Assembly (NCBI GenBank): GCA_949287245.1
Contig: CASEFL010000005.1
Coordinates: 1 to 64,000 of the forward strand
Source of the DNA: an uncultured Bacillota bacterium
GTDB lineage: Bacteria; Bacillota_I; Bacilli_A; RFN20; CAG-826
Direction: 5' to 3'
Length of the DNA stretch: 64,000 nt
A program made the translations under genes and the position numbers. Of this stretch, positions 1 through 8,403 are shown piece by piece (the first letter of the stretch is position 1; every line of letters begins with the position of its first letter). The notes below the pieces were generated by a model. The model did not search any database, was not told the DNA's origin, and saw only the letters and a list, made by a program, of their open reading frames with translations.

Positions 1-7
1 AATTTAA

Positions 8-27
8 CGAGGAATAACTTCTCCTCG
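8..27. other. Short inverted repeat at window edge
   Basis: Six-base arms (CGAGGA and TCCTCG) are separated by 8 bases. It lies downstream of the minus-strand tRNA pair and could be their terminator. The tail on that strand is only weakly T-rich (TTAAATT), so the call is tentative. Nothing else is recognised between the left edge and the tRNA genes. Confidence 0.25.
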
Positions 28-105
28 AGTGTTCTTTTCATAGAAAAAATCCTCCATTCATCTTACCCTACTTGGGCAAAATTATGGGGGATATTTCATA
101 TAAGA

Positions 106-179
106 TGGAGCGGGCGACGGGAATCGAACCCGCATGGCCACCTTGGAAGGGTGGTGTTCTTCCACTGAACTACGCCCGC
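106..179 (-). tRNA. tRNA-Gly (anticodon TCC)
   Basis: On the minus strand there is a complete cloverleaf. The 7-bp acceptor stem is GCGGGCG/CGCCCGC, the D arm is closed by GTTC/GAAC, and the anticodon loop CTTCCAA lies between CCACC and GGTGG. The T arm contains GGTTCGATTCC. The discriminator is U, as usual for bacterial tRNA-Gly, and CCA is encoded. It follows tRNA-Asp by 7 bases, so the two are co-transcribed. Confidence 0.95.
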
Positions 180-186
180 GCGCTTG

Positions 187-263
187 TGGCGGACCATACG
201 GGATTCGAACCCGTGGTCTCCTCCGTGACAGGGAGGCATGTTAGGCCGCTACACCAATGGTCC
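187..263 (-). tRNA. tRNA-Asp (anticodon GTC)
   Basis: Minus-strand cloverleaf with acceptor stem GGACCAT/ATGGTCC, anticodon loop CTGTCAC flanked by a 5-bp stem, a T arm with GGTTCGAATCC, discriminator G and encoded CCA. It is the first gene of a two-tRNA unit with tRNA-Gly. A promoter-like pair lies immediately upstream on the same strand. Confidence 0.95.
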
Positions 264-270
264 AGCGCAG

Positions 271-340
271 GCGCTATTTAATCACAAATTCTAATAATTA
301 CAAAAGAAATTTTGTGAAAATAGCGCTTTTATTATTTTTT
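271..340 (+). terminator. Long hairpin with plus-strand T tract
   Basis: The arms GCGCTATTT (271-279) and AAATAGCGC (318-326) pair perfectly. Inside them CACAAATT and AATTTTGTG pair with one bulge. The plus strand continues with TTTTATTATTTTTTT, so the geometry suits a plus-strand terminator, yet no plus-strand gene precedes it in the window. On the minus strand it lies between trxA and the tRNAs but lacks a T tract. A competing small hairpin AGCGC-AG-GCGCT (264-275) shares the left arm. Confidence 0.4.
276..303 (-). promoter_or_regulatory. Candidate promoter of the tRNA-Asp/tRNA-Gly unit
   Basis: Read on the minus strand, TTGTAA (-35) and TTAAAT (-10) are spaced by 16 bases, placing the start a few bases before the mature 5' end of tRNA-Asp. 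Each box matches 4 of 6 consensus bases. It overlaps a long inverted repeat. Confidence 0.4.
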
Positions 341-343
341 TAC

Positions 344-649
344 TTATAAATGACAGAAATGTTTTAAAGAATCATATGGACGATAACCAGCTGCCTGATC
401 AATCTTTTTTCCGTTTTCAAGATAGACCAATGTAGGAATACTATAAACGTTATATTCAGCAGCGGCACCAGGTACCTCATCTGTATCAATTTTAAGGATG
501 GTTAATTCTGGATATTCCTCGGCTAATTGTTCAATTAAAGGGGATAACATCCGGCAAGGTCCGCACCATGTAGCATAAAAATCAACAAGTACGCGTGACG
601 CTTTCATTTCTTCATGAAATTCTTCTAAGGTTTTAATGTGTTTAAGCAT
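344..649 (-). CDS. trxA: Thioredoxin
   Basis: Small cytoplasmic disulfide oxidoreductase of 101 residues, the usual thioredoxin length. The active site WCGPC is at residues 28-32 (Cys29, Cys32), preceded by the LVDFYATW strand, and the cis-proline segment SIPT follows the central sheet. It is the last gene of a minus-strand unit with the TraX-like and CPBP genes. Its AGGAGG ribosome binding site overlaps the end of the TraX-like gene, 9 bases upstream, so translation is probably coupled. Thioredoxin reductase is not in this window. Confidence 0.95.
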   Translation of the reverse strand: MLKHIKTLEEFHEEMKASRVLVDFYATWCGPCRMLSPLIEQLAEEYPELTILKIDTDEVPGAAAEYNVYSIPTLVYLENGKKIDQAAGYRPYDSLKHFCHL

Positions 650-658
650 AATTTCCTC

Positions 659-1564
659 CTATAGCACCATGATAAGCCAAAAGATAAGGGCAAGAAAAAC
701 AATATGCACTGGATAATAGAAATAATTGAAGTAGCGCCACCATTTTTTATCATATCCGCGACTTCCGTTATAAAAGTAAAGAGGAAGAAAAGAGAAAAGC
801 GCATAAGTTTGCCGGCTCATGTTTAAAGGGTCAGGAAGAGAAGAAAGGTTGACGATTCCCCAAAGCAAGATAGTAATAAGGACAAAAATGACAGAACCAA
901 TTAAATTTACGAGCCACTGATAATTCGTTGTTTTTTGATATTCTTCAATACTTGTTTCGGATAGAAGTTGGGATTTGTTAAGAAAGATTCTTGCTAAATA
1001 AGGGGCATAATAAAAACCAAGAAAAATTAAGAAACCAAATAGGGAATAACCCGTCCAGCAAAATTCGGGAAAATAGGCGGTCCAAGTAACTTCATATCCT
1101 GGCATATTGTTGGCAACCCCAGCAGCATAACTAAGAATAATCCAAGTAAGAGGAAGAAGAGCAAGGAACTTTAACGCACCTTTCTTTTCCAAAAAATAAA
1201 TAAAGAGAGCACAAGCCAGCAAATCACTAAAGGGTTGGGCAAAAGAATACATCGAAGTTTGAGGAATGAAAAATAAGACAAGTTCTGCTACAAAAATAAT
1301 CGCCCATAATACGGCAATTCTTAAAATATAGTTTCCTCGGTCATGGCTTTTATGGAGACCTTCTGCAAGCATAAACAAAAATAGAGGCATTGCTATCCGG
1401 CCAATTGAACGAAAAATGATAGAAAAGGTATCGCCTAGACTACCCGACACATTGGCAGGATTCATGTCTAAAAAAAGTCCAATATGATCAATGGTCATAA
1501 AAACTAAGGCAAGGATTTTTAGCCAAAATTCTGATAAATATAATTTTTTCTCTTTCATAATCAT
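659..1564 (-). CDS. TraX-family membrane protein
   Basis: A 301-residue polytopic membrane protein. The N-terminal segment LKILALVFMTIDHIG is the hallmark of the TraX family, named from the F-plasmid pilin N-acetylation protein. Many chromosomal Bacillota homologues have no known substrate. Roughly eight hydrophobic segments follow, and the C-terminal region contains a YPVHIVFLALIF segment typical of the family. The start overlaps the stop of the upstream CPBP gene (ATGA). An in-frame ATG two codons later is an alternative start. Substrate and function are unknown; acyl transfer is only inferred from family membership. Confidence 0.75.
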   Translation of the reverse strand: MIMKEKKLYLSEFWLKILALVFMTIDHIGLFLDMNPANVSGSLGDTFSIIFRSIGRIAMPLFLFMLAEGLHKSHDRGNYILRIAVLWAIIFVAELVLFFIPQTSMYSFAQPFSDLLACALFIYFLEKKGALKFLALLPLTWIILSYAAGVANNMPGYEVTWTAYFPEFCWTGYSLFGFLIFLGFYYAPYLARIFLNKSQLLSETSIEEYQKTTNYQWLVNLIGSVIFVLITILLWGIVNLSSLPDPLNMSRQTYALFSFLPLYFYNGSRGYDKKWWRYFNYFYYPVHIVFLALIFWLIMVL

Positions 1565-2445
1565 AGGGCAAACATCGTAATTAGATTAAAAATGCAGGCA
1601 ATAAGATTGTAGGTTCCATGGGCTAAATAAGAAGCACCAAAACCAAAACGGTCATAAATAAAGCCAAAGCATAAACCTCCTAAGGCATAAACGGGGAAGT
1701 TCAGCCATTCATTCAACGATCCAAAATCATGGATATGAATGAGACCAAAAATAATCATCGACCCAAGATAGGCGACAAGGGGATGAATTCTTTTTAAGAA
1801 AGTAAATAACCCTAAGCGATATGTTGCCTCTTCAAAAAAGGGAATAAAGATGACACTCATAATCGTAACTAAGACCGGATAAGAGGCCATCATAGCATTT
1901 GAAGTTTCTTGATTCTCACTTGTTTCTGCCCAAATAGAAAGAAATAAGGTAAGAAGATAAGAGATAACAAAAATAATTAGTCCACCTAAAAATCCCCACA
2001 AAATAGACTTCTTTTTAAAGGTTTTTAATAATCTAAAGCAATCTTTCCATAAGAAAAGAAGGAGAATGAGTAGGGCGATGATGTAGGTTCCATAATTTAG
2101 TAATGTTAAACAATCAACGCTTTGAAAATAACGGTTCATAGCCTCAAGAAGAGAAGCGCCGGTCAATCCTCCGTTCCATAAAATGGACTGGGTAAGCGAA
2201 ACTAATAATGCTTGAAAAATAAGACTAAGAATTTGAAGTCCCAAAAAGCCAAAAAGAAAAACGCTAATTTCTTTTATTGGACCCAAAGGTGTCAAATTTT
2301 TAAATTGCTCTTGAATAGCGTCTAAGGAAAAATCTTCATGACAATTTGGGCACTTTGGGAATACTTTGTCTACTGTTTGGTGGCAGTTAGGACATTCTTT
2401 TTTTTCGAATCCAGAGAAGAAAGAGTAAAAATTTTTCATTTTCAT
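1561..2445 (-). CDS. CPBP-family intramembrane metalloprotease with N-terminal zinc ribbon
   Basis: A 294-residue membrane protein related to the CAAX/Abi (CPBP) proteases. The family motifs are visible: EEATYR (EExxxR), a later helix with HIHDFG, and AHGTYNL near the C terminus. These supply the Glu and His residues expected for metal-dependent intramembrane proteolysis. Ahead of the membrane domain is a small zinc ribbon with two CPNC pairs (CxxC, 11 residues, CxxC). It is the first gene of a minus-strand unit with the TraX-like gene and trxA, and is divergent from the giant CvpA-like gene with only about 50 bases between them. Substrate unknown. Confidence 0.8.
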   Translation of the reverse strand: MKMKNFYSFFSGFEKKECPNCHQTVDKVFPKCPNCHEDFSLDAIQEQFKNLTPLGPIKEISVFLFGFLGLQILSLIFQALLVSLTQSILWNGGLTGASLLEAMNRYFQSVDCLTLLNYGTYIIALLILLLFLWKDCFRLLKTFKKKSILWGFLGGLIIFVISYLLTLFLSIWAETSENQETSNAMMASYPVLVTIMSVIFIPFFEEATYRLGLFTFLKRIHPLVAYLGSMIIFGLIHIHDFGSLNEWLNFPVYALGGLCFGFIYDRFGFGASYLAHGTYNLIACIFNLITMFAL

Positions 2446-2469
2446 GCGCTTTATTGTGCACCAGAGCGA

Positions 2470-2488
2470 CTTATCCTGCTAGGATAAG
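2470..2488. promoter_or_regulatory. Perfect 8-bp inverted repeat in a divergent promoter region
   Basis: CTTATCCT and AGGATAAG flank the 3-base spacer GCT. It occupies most of the gap between the divergent CPBP and CvpA-like genes. The right arm holds the only Shine-Dalgarno-like AGGA before the ATG at 2497. It could be an operator or an RNA hairpin that hides the ribosome binding site. Confidence 0.5.
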
Positions 2489-2496
2489 TGTTATCT

Positions 2497-5400
2497 ATGC
2501 CAGAAATTAGTGTTGAACAAATTACTTCTATCCTCTCCATTGGCCTTATTGTTCTTTTTGCTTGGACAATAGTGGTTGTTCTATATAGCGCTTTGCGCGG
2601 CTTTTTCCGTGGGTGGCGATATGGAACCTACCACTTAGTTATGACTTTGATATTTATCCTTGCGGCTGTTTTTACTTTACGCCCTTTGTTAGATTTTGCT
2701 GCAGCATTTGATTTATCAAGTTATGGCCTACCGGCTATTAATTTAGTGGTTAATGAAGTAAATATTTCTGTTTCTTGGACAACTCCTTTAGAAACTTTAG
2801 AAAATCTACTTTCTTCTGCGCTTATGGCGATGGATGTTGCTTTAGCTCCTGCTGAGATTCTTGAGGTAGTAACGCCCTTTGCTTTCTCTTTAATTGCGTT
2901 AATTCTTCTCTTTTTGGAATCAATTCTTCTTGTTACGGTTTGGGCATTCCTATCTTGGATTCTTTGGCATTTAATTTTCAAAAGATTTATTCGGAAGAAA
3001 AAGCATTTGACTGCCGAACAATTTGAGAAGAAAAGTTCCTATTATCGAAAAAGAAAATTTGTCCGAAAACAAGAGGATGGCTCTTACATCGTTTTGCATC
3101 GAAAAACGACTTACCGTAAAGGACGGTTGCTTTCCTCTTTCGAAGGACTGGTAACCGGTGTTCTTGCTTTAGCTTTATTTCTTTTCCCGTTGACCTCTAT
3201 TGTCAATTCCGTTTCCTCTGGCTGGAACGATTTAACCAAAGAAGAAGAAACGAATTTAAACCTAGCAAATGATGAAACTTATCAAACCATTAACACTTTC
3301 CTTGAGGCTTATGACAATAGTTTATTTGCTCAAGCTTTCTTTTCCTGGAGCAAAGATGAAAATGGGATCACTGCCGATGCAAAGTTAATGGATTACATTA
3401 CTTCTTTAGGAAATAAAGAAGGCGAAACAAGTTTCTTAAAAGAACTACCGAATCTTGTAAAAATTGGCTCCTACCTTATCGAGGGAGGATTACTTTCTGG
3501 AGAGAATGGTGCTTTAAACTATGTTGCTGCTTTTACTTCTTCTTTAGCACCAAATATTCTTCGTGCTTTAGGTGACTCAGGTTTAGTTACTGGTTTAATG
3601 CCGGTTGCTTTAAATTTAGCAACAAATATTGAAACGGTTGCTACTTATTTAAAAACGGATGCCAATATCGATTTTCATACTTTTGATTATGAGGTAACTT
3701 TGGATACTGCCGCAGATATTTATTCTTCCTTGCTTGAAAGCGGTGTGCTCGACGATGTGAATTTTAATGATGAAAAAGGAACCTCTGTTATTGTTGATCG
3801 ACTTTTAGAGGGTCAAGGGGATGAAAGTTTTAATCTTCTTTTCTCTTCTTTATCGAAAGACCAATTAGCGCTTGTTAATGATTTAATTGCTACTGTTTGC
3901 TACGTCCAAGCCGTTAAAGAATATGAAGAAAGACAATCTTTTGATGATATCTCGACCATTGGAGTAATGGATTTCATGCCGGAATTTTCTGATCCTGATA
4001 TTAACGGGAACGGAATTCCTGATGCAGTTCCGGAATCTTTCTTTGCTATTGATTGGGGACATGAACTTTCGCTTGTTTATACCAATCTTATAAAAGTTAG
4101 TGCTCTTGAACCTGGTTTAATTGTAGATTTACTTTTCCCTAATGCTAATGAAGAACCAGAGAACGAAGGGAATTCTTCTTTGCATGATTCAAGCGAAAAT
4201 AGCTTCGCAAATAGTAAGGATATGACGGACACTATATTATCGCTAGTTGCTGATCATACCGAAGAAATACAAGAGATTGTTGCTGGCAAAAATGAAGAAA
4301 GTGCAAAGAGTTCATTACTTGGTTCAGAACTTCTTTGTCGAGGGATGCCTCGTATCTTACAAATAATGGAGGTAACTTTAGAAAGTAGTGAGACACCTGT
4401 TGATGTTGATTTATCTCCCGTTATTGATTATTTAAAGCCTCAAGAAGGAGAAACCTCACTTACGCCTTCTATGATAAGAACACAAGATGAGTTCCGTTCT
4501 ATTCTTGGAGTTTTAATGGAGTTTACTTCTACGGAAGAAGGAAAGATGTTCCTTAAAAATAGTAAAGATATGCCTGGCATTTATCTTGATCCTGAAGGAA
4601 TGCTTCTGGGAATAGAAGATGGCCTTCTTTCTTCCTTTAAGAAAGCATTAATTTCAATGGATACTTCTTTTACTGTTCGTGAGGTTCTTCCTAATGCTAT
4701 TGAGTCTTTCTTAGAAGGAGAAGATAGTCCATTAGAGTCGCTTGGTTTTACTGCTGGGTTTGATTTCCAAGTCGAAAACCTTGGGGCTGAACTTGCGCAC
4801 ATTCTTGATTCTTATGCTTCTAGCCAAAGCTTAATAACTCTTATTTTGAGTTTAAGTAATATTAATCTTAGTCACCAAAGCGAGTTAGACCGTGTATTTA
4901 ATCAACTTGCGTTACATAGCGATGAATTGGTTTCTTTATTAACCACAATTGCTACATCTCCTATCTTTAATCCTGTGGTTGTGGGAGAAAACGGTGAGTC
5001 GATTTATAACGCGAACATTGCCGGTCTTTTGGAAATTGTCCTTTCTCCGATTTTTGGGGAAGAAGTAACGAAAGATGCTTTAGATATTGTGAAACAAGAG
5101 CATTTTGATTTAGAAAATGAATTTAGCGCCATCGGAGATGTATTAACGGAACTTGCTAGTCAACACATCTTCCTTATTCTTAATAGTGATGTTGATATTT
5201 CTAACTTTGCAGCAATTTCTTTTGAGAATATTTTTGGTGCCATAGGGGAGAGCCAAATTATGCGAGAAATCCTCCCTGAGTTCTTGGACGAAAATATTTT
5301 GCGGGACAATTTCCTTTCCGAGAGCGCCTCTTTTAAAAACATCAAAGATTGGGCATCAGAAGGAAAAGCACTTGATATCGTCATTGATAGTATCAGCATT

Positions 5401-6366
5401 GTTGGAACCAACATTACTTCTTTGGATTATTTCCAAAGTGATGCCTACGCCATTACTCAGTTAATTTACGGTTTAAGCCAAACTTCGTTATTTGATGATG
5501 CGGAAGGAAATTATGGTTTCTCTTCCTTTATTGCGGATGAATTTATTGAAAGCGTAATTGGTCAAAATGATGAAGGGTTATTTGCTAGTTTATTTGCCGA
5601 CCCTACAGTAGATGAAAATGGCAATATGACCTTTGAAAGATTACGTGCCGCCGTTTCTTCCATTACAAAAGAAGGTTGGGTAAAGGAATGTAACGTCTTG
5701 GAACGTTTAATTTATAACATGCAACGGGCTAGTGAAATGACCTTCTTTGGCCAAGGTGTTAATTTAAGCGAAGTGGATTTACGGTTTGTTTCCAATACGA
5801 TTGATGATTTGCTAGATAGCGCTGTTTTTGGTCCGATCATGATTCCTAACTTCTATAAGCAATTCGTACAGGCCATGGTTGATGGCGGCTTTGAAGAATT
5901 TGCTAATGCGGATATTACTTATTTATGGGAAACGGATTTAGATGGGTTAAAAGCGGAAATGAATATCCTTATTAACATTCTATATTGCGTTACTGACCCT
6001 GTTTATGGTTTCCTAGGAGAAGATGGAACGTTACTTAATGTATTAACTTCTGATTACTTCCAAGAGCATCCTGAACTTGTCCCAGGAATTATTCGTTATA
6101 ACGTGAACCCTCTTCTTACTTATATGGAGGGGAGTAATGTTTTAAATAGCACAAGAGAAGGTGCTATTCATCCAACACCTTACGAATCAATCCTTATTTC
6201 TTTAGAAGAGGCTCTCCGTTCTATGGTTCCAGAAGTTCCCTCTGATCCTGATTTGCCTTTTGATCCAGAGGACCCAGAAATTGGCGGTATCCTTGATGAA
6301 CTTCCCCCTGATGTTGAAGATCTTTTAGGGGATTTATTTCCTGATTTATTCCCTAAGCAAGCTTAA
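2497..6366 (+). CDS. Giant CvpA-like membrane protein with a very long extracytoplasmic region
   Basis: About 1289 residues. The N-terminal part has four hydrophobic segments. The second starts after ALRGFFRGWRYG, resembling the RGxxRG start of CvpA (colicin V production) proteins, and the fourth follows GRLLSSFEGLVTG, also CvpA-like. Between segments 3 and 4 is a strongly basic stretch, presumably cytoplasmic. About 1000 acidic, mostly helical residues follow with no further obvious membrane segment, ending in an Asp/Pro/Glu-rich tail. Normal CvpA proteins have about 160-200 residues. I chose ATG 2497 because AGGA lies 12 bases upstream; a GTG at 2488 is too close to it. Function of the long region is unknown. 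Confidence 0.7.
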   Translation: MPEISVEQITSILSIGLIVLFAWTIVVVLYSALRGFFRGWRYGTYHLVMTLIFILAAVFTLRPLLDFAAAFDLSSYGLPAINLVVNEVNISVSWTTPLETLENLLSSALMAMDVALAPAEILEVVTPFAFSLIALILLFLESILLVTVWAFLSWILWHLIFKRFIRKKKHLTAEQFEKKSSYYRKRKFVRKQEDGSYIVLHRKTTYRKGRLLSSFEGLVTGVLALALFLFPLTSIVNSVSSGWNDLTKEEETNLNLANDETYQTINTFLEAYDNSLFAQAFFSWSKDENGITADAKLMDYITSLGNKEGETSFLKELPNLVKIGSYLIEGGLLSGENGALNYVAAFTSSLAPNILRALGDSGLVTGLMPVALNLATNIETVATYLKTDANIDFHTFDYEVTLDTAADIYSSLLESGVLDDVNFNDEKGTSVIVDRLLEGQGDESFNLLFSSLSKDQLALVNDLIATVCYVQAVKEYEERQSFDDISTIGVMDFMPEFSDPDINGNGIPDAVPESFFAIDWGHELSLVYTNLIKVSALEPGLIVDLLFPNANEEPENEGNSSLHDSSENSFANSKDMTDTILSLVADHTEEIQEIVAGKNEESAKSSLLGSELLCRGMPRILQIMEVTLESSETPVDVDLSPVIDYLKPQEGETSLTPSMIRTQDEFRSILGVLMEFTSTEEGKMFLKNSKDMPGIYLDPEGMLLGIEDGLLSSFKKALISMDTSFTVREVLPNAIESFLEGEDSPLESLGFTAGFDFQVENLGAELAHILDSYASSQSLITLILSLSNINLSHQSELDRVFNQLALHSDELVSLLTTIATSPIFNPVVVGENGESIYNANIAGLLEIVLSPIFGEEVTKDALDIVKQEHFDLENEFSAIGDVLTELASQHIFLILNSDVDISNFAAISFENIFGAIGESQIMREILPEFLDENILRDNFLSESASFKNIKDWASEGKALDIVIDSISIVGTNITSLDYFQSDAYAITQLIYGLSQTSLFDDAEGNYGFSSFIADEFIESVIGQNDEGLFASLFADPTVDENGNMTFERLRAAVSSITKEGWVKECNVLERLIYNMQRASEMTFFGQGVNLSEVDLRFVSNTIDDLLDSAVFGPIMIPNFYKQFVQAMVDGGFEEFANADITYLWETDLDGLKAEMNILINILYCVTDPVYGFLGEDGTLLNVLTSDYFQEHPELVPGIIRYNVNPLLTYMEGSNVLNSTREGAIHPTPYESILISLEEALRSMVPEVPSDPDLPFDPEDPEIGGILDELPPDVEDLLGDLFPDLFPKQA

Positions 6367-6369
6367 TTT

Positions 6370-6981
6370 ATGGCTTATTCCTTAATTAAACCGGTTTCTG
6401 CAGAGATTTCTGTTTTAAAATCTCGTTTTATTGGTTACGCTTTCCCTTTAAAGAAGAAAGAAGACCTTCAAGAAATACTTTCTTCGATGCGTATTCAATA
6501 TAAGGATGCGCGGCACATTTGTTTTGCTTATCGTTTTCTAGGAAATGAAGGGGCAAGTGATGATGGAGAACCAGCAAAGACGGCAGGGATGCCGCTTTTA
6601 AATTTGTTAAGAGGGAAAGATCTCGACAAAACTCTGTTACTCGTTGTTCGTTACTTTGGTGGAACTCTTCTTGGTGCCGGTCGCTTAATGCACACGTATC
6701 AAGAAACAGGAAAACTAGTTCTTAACAAAGCAAAATTAGGAAAATTTGTTGAAGGCCTGCGTTTGTCGTTTATTGTCTCGTATCGTGATTATGAACATTT
6801 GAAGCGTTTTGGGGAAAAACTAGGAATTTCTCTTAAAGAATCAAAATTTAATATTAATGATGTATCCTTTTTTATTGAAAAGGAGATTAAAATGGCATCG
6901 AGGTTTCTCGAAGAAGCTTCATCTTATGGCTATTCTCCTTTCGCATCGGAAAAAATAATGTTTTTGGAGGAAAATATATGA
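6370..6981 (+). CDS. YigZ/IMPACT-family protein
   Basis: A 203-residue cytoplasmic protein of the YigZ (IMPACT, UPF0029) family. The central signature is clear: DARHICFAYRF, then DDGEPAKTAGMP, then VVRYFGGTLLGAGRL. A ferredoxin-like C-terminal domain follows. Family members are implicated in translation-related stress control, but the exact bacterial role is unsettled. It starts 3 bases after the giant CvpA-like gene with no clear Shine-Dalgarno sequence, so translation may be coupled. It overlaps the following aminopeptidase by 4 bases (ATGA). Confidence 0.9.
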   Translation: MAYSLIKPVSAEISVLKSRFIGYAFPLKKKEDLQEILSSMRIQYKDARHICFAYRFLGNEGASDDGEPAKTAGMPLLNLLRGKDLDKTLLLVVRYFGGTLLGAGRLMHTYQETGKLVLNKAKLGKFVEGLRLSFIVSYRDYEHLKRFGEKLGISLKESKFNINDVSFFIEKEIKMASRFLEEASSYGYSPFASEKIMFLEENI

Positions 6982-8270
6982 TTAAAGATACTGAATATTG
7001 TGCGCGTAGAGAAAAACTTTCCTCTTTATTAGAAGAAGATAGTGCACTTCTTCTTTTTTGTGGAGTGGCAAAAAATGCGACTGCTGATGAAACTTATCCT
7101 TTTGAGCCTAATCGAAATTTTTATTACTGCACAGGGATTAATCAAGAGGATGCTGCCTTGCTGATTGTTAAAGATGGGGGGATAACCCAAGAATATTTAT
7201 TTTTACCTCCGGATGATCCAAAAAAGGTTAAATGGTATGGGAAGCGCGTTTCCTACGAAGAAGGAAGAATTCTTTCAGGAATTCAAAATGTTCTTCCGCG
7301 CTCTTCCTTAGATGCACAACTTAACGCTTTACTCCAAGGAAAGATTGATACGGTTGGCTATTCTTCCGTTTTATATTTAGATTTGGAAGAGGAACTAAAA
7401 ATTGGCCCTTCTTTATCGACAAGAGATTTTGCAAGCGATTTACAAGCCTCTTATCCTGATACACGCATTCTTGATGTTTTTCCTTTAATGACGGAATTGC
7501 GGCTCCGTAAATCTAATAAGGAAATTAATGAATTAAAAGAAGCAATTCGCATTACAAATAGTGGTATTTTATCTACAATTATGAAAATGCGACCGGGGGT
7601 AAAAGAGTACGAATTAGCCGATACTTTTTTACACACAATTAATGATTTATCTGGTTATCAGGGATTGAGTTTTAACACAATTATGGCTTCAGGAGAAAAT
7701 GCCACAATTCTCCATTATCCTAATCCTCAAGGGTGCTTATCTGAAGGAGATTTACTCCTTATGGATTTAGGAGCACGATATCATTTTTATAACGGAGATA
7801 TTTCTCGTACTTTCCCTGTAAGTGGAAAGTTTGAAGGCAAAGCCAAAGAACTTTATGAAATTGTTTTAGAAGCCAATAAAAAAGTTATTGCTATGGCTCG
7901 GCCAGGAGTGACGATTCAAGATTTACAAAATATGGTTGTGGATTTTTATGGCGATGTTTTAGTAAAAAAAGGCTATATTGCTTCAAAAGACCATGTGATT
8001 GATGTTTACTTCCACAATGTTTCTCATTTTATTGGATTAAATACGCATGATCCCTATGTTCCTCTTAAGAAAGAAATTTCTTATAAACAAATACCTTTAG
8101 AACCGGGAATGGTTATCAGTAACGAACCGGGTTTATATTTTGCCGATCTCGGCATTGGCATTCGTATTGAAGATGATTTACTAATTACCGATGAAGGGTG
8201 TGAAAACTTATCCGCTTCAATTGTAAAAGAAGTGGAAGATATTGAGCGGCTTCTTGCTTCTAGAATATAA
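6978..8270 (+). CDS. pepP: M24B Xaa-Pro aminopeptidase
   Basis: A 430-residue metallopeptidase that removes N-terminal residues preceding proline. The N-terminal aminopeptidase-P domain (about 1-170) is followed by the pita-bread catalytic domain. All five metal ligands are identifiable: Asp263 and Asp274 (LMDLGARYHFYNGD), His350 (NVSHFIG), Glu383 (SNEPG) and Glu398 (IRIEDD). Length is normal for the AMPP-type enzymes. A GGAGGA ribosome binding site lies inside the end of yigZ. Cytoplasmic, probably in peptide turnover. Confidence 0.9.
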   Translation: MIKDTEYCARREKLSSLLEEDSALLLFCGVAKNATADETYPFEPNRNFYYCTGINQEDAALLIVKDGGITQEYLFLPPDDPKKVKWYGKRVSYEEGRILSGIQNVLPRSSLDAQLNALLQGKIDTVGYSSVLYLDLEEELKIGPSLSTRDFASDLQASYPDTRILDVFPLMTELRLRKSNKEINELKEAIRITNSGILSTIMKMRPGVKEYELADTFLHTINDLSGYQGLSFNTIMASGENATILHYPNPQGCLSEGDLLLMDLGARYHFYNGDISRTFPVSGKFEGKAKELYEIVLEANKKVIAMARPGVTIQDLQNMVVDFYGDVLVKKGYIASKDHVIDVYFHNVSHFIGLNTHDPYVPLKKEISYKQIPLEPGMVISNEPGLYFADLGIGIRIEDDLLITDEGCENLSASIVKEVEDIERLLASRI

Positions 8271-8296
8271 CTTCTCTCTTTCTTTTCTTTATTGCA

Positions 8297-8305
8297 TGTT
8301 ATGAT
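8297..8305 (+). promoter_or_regulatory. Candidate extended -10 promoter upstream of addB
   Basis: The sequence TGTTATGAT fits the extended -10 form TGnTATAAT with one mismatch. No convincing -35 box is seen, which is common for extended -10 promoters. It would give a leader of about 60-90 bases before addB. Confidence 0.4.
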
Positions 8306-8403
8306 TTCTTCATGAAAAGGAAGTTTTCTCATTTTACGGAGTTGTATTGTCTTCTTTCTAGAGGAGAAACTTGCTTTCTTTTCTCATGCATAAAAGGATG
8401 ATT

